DNA from: Miniphocaeibacter halophilus
GTDB lineage: Bacteria > Bacillota > Clostridia > Tissierellales > Peptoniphilaceae
Direction: 5' to 3'
DNA: 64,000 bases
Assembly: GCF_016458825.1 (NCBI RefSeq)
Contig: NZ_CP066744.1
Coordinates: 1,671,868 to 1,735,867, forward strand
Shown: one piece after another, positions 34,552 to 42,119 of the stretch
Numbering within the stretch: position 1 is the first letter of the stretch
Layout: the number at the start of each line of letters is the position of its first letter
Notes under the pieces: generated by a model
Database searches by the model: none
Told to the model about the DNA's origin: nothing
Seen by the model: only the letters and a program-made list of their open reading frames with translations
Made by a program: the position numbers and the translations under genes

Positions 34552-34877
34552 TGAAGTTAATTATAGCAATAGTTCAAGATCAAGACTTATACTTATTAAG
34601 GGAAGATTTAGCAAAAAATAATTTTAGGATGACCAAATTATCTTCTTCAGGCGGTTTTTTAAAAATTGGTAACAGTACTCTTTTAATTGGTGTTGAAGAT
34701 GAAAGAGTAGAGGAATGTTTAAAAATAATTGAAGAGGATTGTAAAGCTAGAACAGCAGATTCATCATTATTAAATATAACAATGCCTACGGATTCCTATA
34801 TGCCATATCCGGTAGAAGTAACAATTGGTGGTGCAACTGTTTTTATTTTAGATGTTGAAGAATATTATAGGTTTTAG
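34551..34877 (+). CDS. darA: Cyclic di-AMP receptor DarA (PstA/YaaQ)
   Basis: A 108-residue PII-like signal protein that binds c-di-AMP as a trimer. It matches the DarA family along its length: MKLIIAIVQDQDLYLLREDLAKNNFRMTKLSSSGGFLKIGNSTLLIGVEDE, then the long T-loop/B-loop region and the terminal GGATVFILDVEEYYRF. The position after tmk is conserved in Firmicutes. A second, shorter paralog follows eight bases downstream. Confidence 0.95.
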   Translation: MKLIIAIVQDQDLYLLREDLAKNNFRMTKLSSSGGFLKIGNSTLLIGVEDERVEECLKIIEEDCKARTADSSLLNITMPTDSYMPYPVEVTIGGATVFILDVEEYYRF

Positions 34878-34885
34878 GTGATTAT

Positions 34886-35164
34886 ATGAAATTTATTGTA
34901 GCAGTAGTTGAAGATGATATATCTCATGATATAACAAAATTATTAGCAGTTAAAAAAATTAGATGTACAAAAATATCCTCTACAGGAGGAGCTTTGAAAA
35001 AAGGAAACTCAACCTTAATTATTGGTTTTAAAGATGAACAATTAGATGAGATATTAAAAATATTTAAAGATATTAGTGAAAATAGACTAAAAGAACCGGA
35101 TGATAAAAAATCTTACAACGCAAATGTTTTTGTTTTAAACATGGAGAAAAGTGAGAGTTTTTAA
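34886..35164 (+). CDS. Second DarA-like PII-type protein
   Basis: A 92-residue paralog of the preceding gene. It keeps the core (MKFIVAVVEDDISHDITKLLAVKKIRCTKISSTGGALKKGNSTLIIGFKDE and NANVFVLNMEKSESF). The loop between strands is about 16 residues shorter and lacks the GGA motif before the last strand. The STGG and GNSTLIIG segments that contact c-di-AMP in DarA are retained, so ligand binding is plausible. It occupies the place that yaaR has in Bacillus. It overlaps the holB start by one base. Confidence 0.85.
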   Translation: MKFIVAVVEDDISHDITKLLAVKKIRCTKISSTGGALKKGNSTLIIGFKDEQLDEILKIFKDISENRLKEPDDKKSYNANVFVLNMEKSESF

Positions 35165-36012
35165 TGGTTTTAAAAAATAGAATATTAAAAGAGCAATTAT
35201 TGAATAATACAGTTTCTCATGCGTATCTTTTTGTTTCAAGCTCTGAAAATATTTTAGAAGAGGAGACTAAAGCCTTTATTTATGATTTACTAGGTTTGGA
35301 ATTAGGCGAAAAGTTTTTATCTGGAAACTATGTGGATTTTTTAGAGGTTTTACCAGATAATAAGAATATAAAAATTGCAGAAATTAGAAATGTTATTAAA
35401 TTTTTAAGTACAAGTCCAGTAGAAGGTAAATATAAACTTGTTTTAATTAGAAATGCGGAATTCTTCAGGAAGGAATCTGCAAATGCCTTACTTAAAATAC
35501 TAGAAGAACCACCGGAATATGGAAAAATAATTTTAACTACAAATAATGAAGAACAAATTATTAAAACCATTATTTCAAGATGTCAAGTAGTAAACTTGGA
35601 AAATAATGTACAACTATATGGTGGGAAGAATAATCAATTAAATGATATACTAATTAACAGCATAAATAGGGAACTTTTAGAATTAGCCAGATCAAAGGAT
35701 TATTTTAATGAAAACAAAGATGATTCCTATGATATTTATACTTACTTCTATAATTTTTTTCATGATTTATTAATTTATAAAAATACAAAGGATATAGAAG
35801 AAATCATATATAAAGATAATATTAATATATACAAAGATATAGATGTTTTTAACAATGAAAATATATTAAAAATTTTAGATAAAATTTTGGAAATTAAAAA
35901 TAATTTTAAAATTAATGTAAATTTTCAGCTCTCAAATGAAGAGCTTTTATTATATATAATGGAGGAACAAAATGGTCGAAGTAGTAGGAATACGCTTCAA
36001 AAGGGCAGGTAA
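35164..36012 (+). CDS. holB: DNA polymerase III subunit delta'
   Basis: A 282-residue clamp-loader subunit. The AAA+ core includes LLNNTVSHAYLFVSS, an IRNVIKFLSTSPVEGKYKLVLIRNAEFFRKESANALLKILEEPPEYGKIILTT block (the most conserved part; cited here as positions about 78-130) and SRCQVVNL. It lacks an obvious Walker A, which is normal for a delta' subunit. The gene runs 41 bases into ricT in another frame. The order tmk-darA-...-holB-ricT supports the call. Confidence 0.9.
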   Translation: MVLKNRILKEQLLNNTVSHAYLFVSSSENILEEETKAFIYDLLGLELGEKFLSGNYVDFLEVLPDNKNIKIAEIRNVIKFLSTSPVEGKYKLVLIRNAEFFRKESANALLKILEEPPEYGKIILTTNNEEQIIKTIISRCQVVNLENNVQLYGGKNNQLNDILINSINRELLELARSKDYFNENKDDSYDIYTYFYNFFHDLLIYKNTKDIEEIIYKDNINIYKDIDVFNNENILKILDKILEIKNNFKINVNFQLSNEELLLYIMEEQNGRSSRNTLQKGR

Positions 36013-36820
36013 AATATACTATTTTAGTCCTAATGGATTTGATATAGAAAAAGGTAATGATGTAATAGTTGAAACTGCTAGAGGAATTGAATTTGGCAAG
36101 GCAATTGAAAACATAAAGACTATAGAGGAAAAAGACTTAGTATCTGAGTTAAAACCGGTTATTCGAATAGCCGATGAAGCTGATAAATATATAAACAAAG
36201 AAAACAAGAAAAAAGCAAAAGATGCATTGGATATATGTGAGATCAAAGCAAAAGAGCATAATCTTGATATGAAATTCGTAGATTGCGAATACACATTTGA
36301 TAATAATAAAGTTATTTTTTACTTTACTTCAGATGATAGAATTGACTTTAGGGAATTAGTAAGAGATTTGGCCAGTATTTTTAAAACAAGAATAGAATTG
36401 CGACAAATAGGAGTGAGAGACCATGCAAAATTAATAGGTGGTCTTGGTTCTTGTGGTCAACCTTGCTGCTGTAGTAGGTTTTTAAGTGAATTTACTCCTG
36501 TATCTATAAAAATGGCAAAAGATCAGTCAATTTCTTTAAATCCAACAAAAATTTCTGGTCTTTGTGGAAGATTAATGTGTTGTTTAAAATATGAACAGGA
36601 AGGCTATGAAGAAGGACTAAAGAAACTTCCTAAAGTAGGTACAAAAATTAACACTCCAGAAGGTGAAGGAAAAGTATATGATGTTGATATTCTAACTGAA
36701 TTAATTAAGGTAAAAATATTAACTGAAGACGATATAGAAGAAATAAAATATTTTTATGCTGAGGATATTATAGGAAATAATTGTAATGATTGTTCCTGTA
36801 AATGTGACACAGAATATTGA
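35972..36820 (+). CDS. ricT: RicT (YaaT), PSP1-domain regulator of RNA processing
   Basis: A 282-residue PSP1-domain protein. In Bacillus, RicT with RicA and RicF forms a complex that carries two [4Fe-4S] clusters and directs RNase Y-dependent mRNA maturation. The Cys clusters are clear: GSCGQPCCCSRFLSEF and GLCGRLMCCLKYEQEGYEEG, plus a CNDCSCKC tail at the C-terminus that is unusual and may bind another metal. The PSP1 domain covers about residues 60-145. Start after ATGGAGG inside the end of holB. Confidence 0.95.
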   Translation: MVEVVGIRFKRAGKIYYFSPNGFDIEKGNDVIVETARGIEFGKAIENIKTIEEKDLVSELKPVIRIADEADKYINKENKKKAKDALDICEIKAKEHNLDMKFVDCEYTFDNNKVIFYFTSDDRIDFRELVRDLASIFKTRIELRQIGVRDHAKLIGGLGSCGQPCCCSRFLSEFTPVSIKMAKDQSISLNPTKISGLCGRLMCCLKYEQEGYEEGLKKLPKVGTKINTPEGEGKVYDVDILTELIKVKILTEDDIEEIKYFYAEDIIGNNCNDCSCKCDTEY

Positions 36821-36846
36821 TTTTAAAATTATTATATGGCATAATG

Positions 36847-36872
36847 TTTTTAGATATTAAGATATCTAAAAA
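36847..36872. promoter_or_regulatory. Perfect inverted repeat upstream of ferredoxin gene
   Basis: TTTTTAGATAT and ATATCTAAAAA are perfect 11-bp arms separated by TAAG, 18 bases before the ferredoxin start. The T-rich side comes first, so it is not a plus-strand terminator; an operator or an mRNA-stability hairpin is more likely. Confidence 0.5.
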
Positions 36873-36889
36873 TTTAAGGGGGTATTGTA

Positions 36890-37057
36890 ATGGCTTATCA
36901 TATAAATGATAGTTGTATAGCTTGTGGATCATGTTTACCAGAGTGTCCAGTTGATGCAATTGAAGAAGGAGACATCTATTCAATAGATCCGGACCTATGT
37001 ACTGATTGTGGATCATGTGCAGCTGTATGCCCAACTGATTCAATCGAAGCTGAATAA
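36890..37057 (+). CDS. 2[4Fe-4S] ferredoxin
   Basis: A 55-residue clostridial-type ferredoxin. Two CxxCxxCxxxCP motifs are intact: CIACGSCLPECPVDAI (C9, C12, C15, C19) and CTDCGSCAAVCPTDSI. The N-terminal AYHINDS and overall acidity are typical. It carries low-potential electrons for anaerobic metabolism. AAGGGGG precedes the start and a strong terminator follows, so it is probably transcribed highly and alone. Confidence 0.97.
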   Translation: MAYHINDSCIACGSCLPECPVDAIEEGDIYSIDPDLCTDCGSCAAVCPTDSIEAE

Positions 37058-37093
37058 AATATATTATAAATAATATATTTAAATAGGGGAAAG

Positions 37094-37118
37094 TGGAGCC
37101 TTTAAAGGCTCCATTTTT
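37094..37118 (+). terminator. Terminator after ferredoxin gene
   Basis: TGGAGCCTTTAAAGGCTCCA is a perfect 20-bp palindrome followed by five T residues. Confidence 0.93.
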
Positions 37119-37139
37119 ATTAATAAACTTGGAGAAAAA

Positions 37140-37985
37140 ATGAGTAAGAATAATATTGTTTTAATAAATGATAGACCGGGGTATAGTAGGGTAGCTTTAT
37201 CAGCTATGACACCAATTCTATATCATATGGGGTATGGAATATTAAATCTACCAACAGCTATAGTATCTAACACCTTAGATTACGGAGAGTTTGCAATTTT
37301 AGATACTACAGACTATATGGAAGAATGTATTGAAATTTGGAAAAAACTTAATTTTAACATTAATAGCATTTCCACAGGATTTGTTTTAAATGAAAAACAG
37401 ATAGATATTATTGAAAAAGTTATTTATATGAATAGAGAATATAATCCTTTTGTTATGGTTGATCCAATTATGGCAGATAATGGGCAACTATATAATGGAA
37501 TAGAAAAAGATAGAATACCTATTATGAGGGAGCTTATAACCAATGCTGACTTAACTATTCCGAATATTACTGAAGCATATTTATTGTTGGAAAATAGATT
37601 TAATAGGGTTTTTGTTGATACCAAAACAGAATTAATTGATTTAATAGACGGTATTCGTGAATATGGTAGTAAGTCGGTGGTTATAACAAGCGTTAAGGCA
37701 AGTAATGGTAAGTATTATATTGCCGGATATGACCATATATATAAAGAATATTTTAAAATTCCTTATGAAAAGATTTCTGTAAATTATCCGGGAACAGGAG
37801 ATATTTTTTCAGCAATAGTATTGGGATATGTTTTAAAAAATGTAAAATTAGTAGAAGCAACTAGAATTGCAGCAGATTTTATTTATAATTCAATACTTGA
37901 GTCGGAAAAAAACAAATGTGATAGAAAAGAAGGAATTAATTTAGAATTATATATTCACAACATAGACAAGGACTTGAAAAAATAA
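37140..37985 (+). CDS. pdxY: Pyridoxal/pyridoxamine kinase
   Basis: A 281-residue ribokinase-fold enzyme that phosphorylates B6 vitamers in salvage. Family marks: NDRPGYSRVALSAMTPILYHMGY (substrate loop), a conserved VDPIMADNGQLY, PNITEAYLLL and the anion-hole motif NYPGTGDIFSAIVLGYVL with the catalytic Asp in GTGD. Start at ATG 37140 after TTGGAG. It is followed by a terminator into whose T-tract an insertion sequence has jumped. Confidence 0.9.
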   Translation: MSKNNIVLINDRPGYSRVALSAMTPILYHMGYGILNLPTAIVSNTLDYGEFAILDTTDYMEECIEIWKKLNFNINSISTGFVLNEKQIDIIEKVIYMNREYNPFVMVDPIMADNGQLYNGIEKDRIPIMRELITNADLTIPNITEAYLLLENRFNRVFVDTKTELIDLIDGIREYGSKSVVITSVKASNGKYYIAGYDHIYKEYFKIPYEKISVNYPGTGDIFSAIVLGYVLKNVKLVEATRIAADFIYNSILESEKNKCDRKEGINLELYIHNIDKDLKK

Positions 37986-37987
37986 AA

Positions 37988-38033
37988 GCACCTAGAAAGT
38001 TAGATTTAAAACTAGCTTATAGGTGCATTTTTT
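37988..38033 (+). terminator. Terminator after pdxY, T-tract invaded by ISL3 element
   Basis: GCACCTA pairs with TAGGTGC and an inner AGTTAG/CTAGCT region extends the stem. The T-run at 38028-38033 runs into the 8-bp target duplication of the insertion sequence. Confidence 0.75.
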
Positions 38034-39542
38034 ATTTAGGTTCTTTGTCAAATGGTGTTGGTATACAATAAAATAACAAACTACTTTTATATCAGGCAGC
38101 TATATAGCTGCCTGATAATTTTCTATTGGCTTCATTAAATTTTTAATTATAAAAACTCTATTTCTAAAATTATAAAATGACCTATATCCAAAAGCTATTC
38201 TTTTTATACTTTTAATAAGATTATTAGTACCTTCCAAGGGTCCATTTGTAATGTTCGTACTTAAAGTGTTTTTCACATATTCAAAATATTTTAACAAGGT
38301 GTTTATAGCTACTTCCATTTGTTCACTTACTGTATCCTTAAATAAAGTTAAATGTTCCCTTAATCTTTTAGAATTTTCACATCTAATATCAGATAAAAGA
38401 ATTTGATAAACCTCATATGTTTTCTTTAAATTATCATCAACGGCTATAGTTTCATTTACTACATCAGATGTGCTTTTCCACTTATTAAAATGTGTCCATT
38501 TACTAAAGTGGATTATATCAAGTTTAGAAGAATCCTTTTGAATTAGCTTCCAATATCTTTTTAGTCTTTTATATTCAATAGAGGAAGTACTAAAGTTTTT
38601 CATTATTTCAATCCTTGTTTTTAACAAAGCCCTGCCAATAAGATTTACAATATGAAACTTATCTAAAACTATTTGAGCATTAGGAAAAACATCCTTAATT
38701 AATGACATATAAGGTTTATATATATCTATACAAATATATTTCACATTTGCTCTTGCTTTATAGGTAAACTTTCTAAAATATTTAGTTAAATAAGGGAGAG
38801 TACGATTTTCAACAATATCTATAATATTAAAATTCTTCCTATCACCATTACAAAAGATAAAGCTCATACTGCCCTTAGCATCTTTAGTGGATTTGAATTC
38901 ATCAAAACACAAAGTTTCAGGCAGATATGACTTGTTAACTCTAAAAGCCTTATAATTAGCCTCTAAAGAACGACTAACAGTATTAGAAGATACGTAATTT
39001 AACCTAGCAATATCCTTTTGACTTATTTTCATAGTTAGATTTTCAGTTATATGTAATTTTACCCTATTTGAAATAAAACAATTTTTCTCTACAATATTGG
39101 TTTTTGCTGTAAAAGTATGAGAACATTCTTTACAAAAAAATCTTTGTTTTCTTAATTTTAAAATAGTAGGATCTCCATTTAGTGGAAGAAGTTTAATATT
39201 TGATATTTTATTTCCGTGCTTAATAATTGCATTCTTGTCCATATTTCCACAAATTGGACAAACATTAGGAGTATAAGAAAGTTTAGCGTCTATAACTTTA
39301 TATGTTACATTGTTCTTTCTCATGTTATTGCTGAATTTAATAAATTTAATATTCTTATCTTTTATTCCTAAGAAATCTAAGATATAATTACTTGTAGACA
39401 TAATGACCTCCGATTGGTATTTTGTAGTGAATTTATTGTATCGGAAAAATGGTTGTTATGTCTCTTTTTTTATAAAAAAATGGTGCTGGAGAAGATTTTC
39501 ATTTTTCTTCACCAACACCATAAATTATAGAACCTTTATTTA
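38031..39542. mobile_element. ISL3-family insertion sequence with 8-bp target duplication
   Basis: The element spans 38039-39534 (1,496 bp). The left end (38039-38062) and right end (39511-39534) are inverted repeats of 24 bp: outer GGTTCT and inner ATGGTGTTGGT are identical and seven bases between them differ. Direct repeats TTTATTTA flank it at 38031-38038 and 39535-39542, the 8-bp duplication expected for ISL3. It holds one intact transposase on the minus strand. Intact ends and perfect duplication imply a recent, probably still mobile insertion. It lies between pdxY and trmN6 and breaks no gene. Confidence 0.95.
38100..39401 (-). CDS. ISL3 family transposase
   Basis: A 433-residue DDE transposase. 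The N-terminal zinc ribbon is CPICGNMD with FFCKECSHTF. A helix-turn-helix follows (MKISQKDIARLNYVSSNTVSRSL). The DDE core has the first Asp in LCFDEFKSTKDAKG, the second in AQIVLDKFHIV and the Glu in GPLEGTNNLIKSIKRIAFGYRSF. Full length with a GGAGGT site before the ATG. It is the only gene of the element. Confidence 0.95.
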   Translation of the reverse strand: MSTSNYILDFLGIKDKNIKFIKFSNNMRKNNVTYKVIDAKLSYTPNVCPICGNMDKNAIIKHGNKISNIKLLPLNGDPTILKLRKQRFFCKECSHTFTAKTNIVEKNCFISNRVKLHITENLTMKISQKDIARLNYVSSNTVSRSLEANYKAFRVNKSYLPETLCFDEFKSTKDAKGSMSFIFCNGDRKNFNIIDIVENRTLPYLTKYFRKFTYKARANVKYICIDIYKPYMSLIKDVFPNAQIVLDKFHIVNLIGRALLKTRIEIMKNFSTSSIEYKRLKRYWKLIQKDSSKLDIIHFSKWTHFNKWKSTSDVVNETIAVDDNLKKTYEVYQILLSDIRCENSKRLREHLTLFKDTVSEQMEVAINTLLKYFEYVKNTLSTNITNGPLEGTNNLIKSIKRIAFGYRSFYNFRNRVFIIKNLMKPIENYQAAI

Positions 39543-39625
39543 AAATTACTATTAGGTTTACTTTTAGTTTTTTTGATTTATATAATATAATGGTATGATA
39601 GGGTTGAATTTAAATAGGAGATATT

Positions 39626-40342
39626 ATGAAATTAAACTATATACCGGGAACGGAATATAAAATATATACAGATAGTGAAAAATTCTCTTTTGGTATTGAT
39701 GCAATTTTGCTATCTGATTTTGCAAAAACTAAGAGGAATAGTAAGATATTGGAAATTGGTGGAGGAACGGGAATCATTTCTTTAAGAATGAATTATTTAT
39801 ACTCACCGAAAAATATAGCTTGTGTGGAAATTCAAAAGGACAATTTTGAAATTTTATCTAAAAATATAGAATTAAATAAACTACAAGACCAGATTAATCC
39901 TATTAATGAAGATATTAACAATTGTTACGATTTAATAAAAAATGATTCATTAGATGTAATAGTTACAAATCCACCCTATTATAAATTAAATCATGGCATA
40001 AAAAACGATGATTTAAATCAGTTTATTTCAAGGTATGAAGTATATTTAAAATTAGAGGATATTTTTAAATTTGCAAAATTAAAGTTAAAATCCAACGGAA
40101 TTTTATATATGATAAATAGACCAAGAAGGCTTGTAGATATTTTATATTACGGTAGAAAATATAAGATAGAGCCTAAAAAAATAGTTCCTGTAGTCTCTAG
40201 AAAAACAGAAGAACCAAAGATGATTTTAATTAAATTTATTAAAAATAGTGGAAATGATTTTGTTTTTGAAAAGCCATTGATTATTTATAATGACAAAAAC
40301 CAATATACAGATAAGATTAAGAGGATTTATTATGGAGAATAA
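39626..40342 (+). CDS. tRNA1(Val) (adenine-N6)-methyltransferase-like protein (YabB/TrmN6)
   Basis: A 238-residue class I methyltransferase. The AdoMet-binding loop is LEIGGGTGIISL (about residues 45-56), the acidic strand end is CVEIQ, and the catalytic NPPY is in VTNPPYYKLNHG, typical of N6-adenine methylation. The Firmicute YabB group occupies this place before rsmI. The tRNA target is inferred from E. coli TrmN6. Its end overlaps rsmI by 11 bases. Confidence 0.9.
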   Translation: MKLNYIPGTEYKIYTDSEKFSFGIDAILLSDFAKTKRNSKILEIGGGTGIISLRMNYLYSPKNIACVEIQKDNFEILSKNIELNKLQDQINPINEDINNCYDLIKNDSLDVIVTNPPYYKLNHGIKNDDLNQFISRYEVYLKLEDIFKFAKLKLKSNGILYMINRPRRLVDILYYGRKYKIEPKKIVPVVSRKTEEPKMILIKFIKNSGNDFVFEKPLIIYNDKNQYTDKIKRIYYGE

Positions 40343-41150
40343 ATTATATATAGTTCCAACTCCAATTGGAAATTTGAAGGATATAACGCTAAGAGCTTTA
40401 GATGTGTTAAAAGAAGTAGATGTTATTTATTGTGAAGATACAAGAAATACAGTAAAACTATTAAATCATTATGATATAAAAAATAATTTAAAGTCCTACC
40501 ATGAGCATAACGAAAAGTTAAGAACAGAAGAAATTGCAAGACAAATACAAAGTGGACTTAGCATTGCTATTGTTAGTGATGCAGGTATGCCTGGAATATC
40601 GGACCCGGGACATACTATAATAAAATATTTTATTGAAAATAATATGGAATTTGAGGTTTTACCAGGTGCTACTGCTAGTATAACAGCTTTGGTTTCATCT
40701 GGATTAGATAATGATAAGTTTGCTTTTTTAGGTTTTGTTCCTAGGGAGAAGAAAAAATTAAAAGAATTTTATGAATTATTGGATAATTTGCAAATGACAT
40801 CAATTATATATGAATCGGTTCATAGAATAAAAAGCACTTTAAAAAAACTTGCTGAAGTATATCCTAATAGAAAAGTTGTAGTTTGTAGAGAATTAACAAA
40901 AATTTATGAAGAAAAAATTTCAGGAACCTGCAATGAGCTTTATAATATTTACAAAAATAAGAATAATATTAAAGGAGAATTCGTAATAGTTTTAGATAAG
41001 GCTGAAGTAAAAGAAGAGTTATTGGATATTAAGAAATTATTATTGGAAGAAATAAATAATGGTTTGTCAAAGAAGGAGTCAGTTAAGGCTGTTACGAGTA
41101 AGTATGGTTTAAACAAAAATGAAGTATACAAAATTAGTTTGGAATTATAG
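40332..41150 (+). CDS. rsmI: 16S rRNA (cytidine-2'-O)-methyltransferase RsmI
   Basis: A 272-residue tetrapyrrole-methylase-fold enzyme that modifies C1402 of 16S rRNA. Motifs: LYIVPTPIGNLKDITLRALDVL, YCEDTRNT, VSDAGMPGISDPGH, LPGATASITALVSSGL, ICRELTKIYEE-like VVCRELTKIYEE. The C-terminal helical HTH-like tail is present. Start set at ATG 40332 after AAGAGGA; the longer frame adds 14 residues from inside the previous gene. Confidence 0.96.
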   Translation: MENKLYIVPTPIGNLKDITLRALDVLKEVDVIYCEDTRNTVKLLNHYDIKNNLKSYHEHNEKLRTEEIARQIQSGLSIAIVSDAGMPGISDPGHTIIKYFIENNMEFEVLPGATASITALVSSGLDNDKFAFLGFVPREKKKLKEFYELLDNLQMTSIIYESVHRIKSTLKKLAEVYPNRKVVVCRELTKIYEEKISGTCNELYNIYKNKNNIKGEFVIVLDKAEVKEELLDIKKLLLEEINNGLSKKESVKAVTSKYGLNKNEVYKISLEL

Positions 41151-41159
41151 GTGATTTCT

Positions 41160-42119
41160 TTGGAAGAAAAATTAAGCAATGAATTAAAAAAATTAAATAA
41201 TCTTTTAATTGAAAAATATTATTCTATTGATAAATATAACAGAGATGAAAAAAGGAATTTACTTAGCAAGGTAGGAAATTACATTAATATAAAATCCTTA
41301 AAGGTTGATGAATTAAAAGAAATAAAGGATTTAGGTGGAGTTATAGCAGTTGATGGCTCAACGAATAAATTTGGTGGAGCCTTTCCTCATTATGTTCAGA
41401 TGTTTAAAGCAGTAGCCAGTTTTGGACTTAAGGAAAATGAAAATATTGAAATTGCAGATTTATATTGCCCATTAATCGAAGAGGGCAATATTTACGAAGA
41501 AAAGAAAATTATTGATAAAAAATTAGCCGAAATAGAATTAAAAGCTGCAATAGAAGCTATAAAAAACAATCCTAAAATTATAATTATGGACGGCTCTCTA
41601 ATAAGATACAGAATATTAGCAGAGAATTTATGGGTTAAGTTAAAGGATTTAGTAATTAAAAATAATATTATATTGATAGGTGTAGTTGAAGATATAAAAA
41701 CATCTGTAATTTATGATAATATATATAACATAAATCATGAAAACAATACTAGTGAAACTATATATGATAGGGAATTTATTTTTGATGCTTTAGATTCTTT
41801 AGAAGCATTATATTTAAATAAACAAAAAAAAGGTAAGGATAGTTTTGGATTTAGATCGACTTTCTTTAGAAGTAGTCAAGCTCCTTCAGCTATAGCGGTG
41901 GATATTTTAGAAGAACAGGAGCAATATTTAGAATTTTGCTTGTCGTTACTTGCATCAATAACCGATGTAAATAGTAGGGGAGTTCCCTTTATCTTGGATA
42001 TAGCAGATGTACAAGCAAGAATTACAAATGATTTAACAAAACAATTAATAAAGACCTATATAAATGTAGAATTTTATGAAAAGTTATTTAATGCCCAAAG
42101 ATTTAAAAGGAGTTTTTAA
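41160..42119 (+). CDS. nurA: NurA-type 5'-3' nuclease
   Basis: A NurA-domain nuclease of 319 residues that works with the HerA translocase to resect DNA ends. The metal-site motifs are VIAVDGSTNKFGGAFPHYVQM near residue 60, IIMDGSLIRYRIL near 145 and DIADVQARIT near the C-terminus. I prefer UUG 41160, because AGGTGA (41149-41154) is correctly spaced before it; GUG 41151 would give 322 residues but overlaps that site. It abuts rsmI and shares one base with the HerA-type gene (TAATG). This coupling strongly supports the pair. Confidence 0.88.
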   Translation: MEEKLSNELKKLNNLLIEKYYSIDKYNRDEKRNLLSKVGNYINIKSLKVDELKEIKDLGGVIAVDGSTNKFGGAFPHYVQMFKAVASFGLKENENIEIADLYCPLIEEGNIYEEKKIIDKKLAEIELKAAIEAIKNNPKIIIMDGSLIRYRILAENLWVKLKDLVIKNNIILIGVVEDIKTSVIYDNIYNINHENNTSETIYDREFIFDALDSLEALYLNKQKKGKDSFGFRSTFFRSSQAPSAIAVDILEEQEQYLEFCLSLLASITDVNSRGVPFILDIADVQARITNDLTKQLIKTYINVEFYEKLFNAQRFKRSF

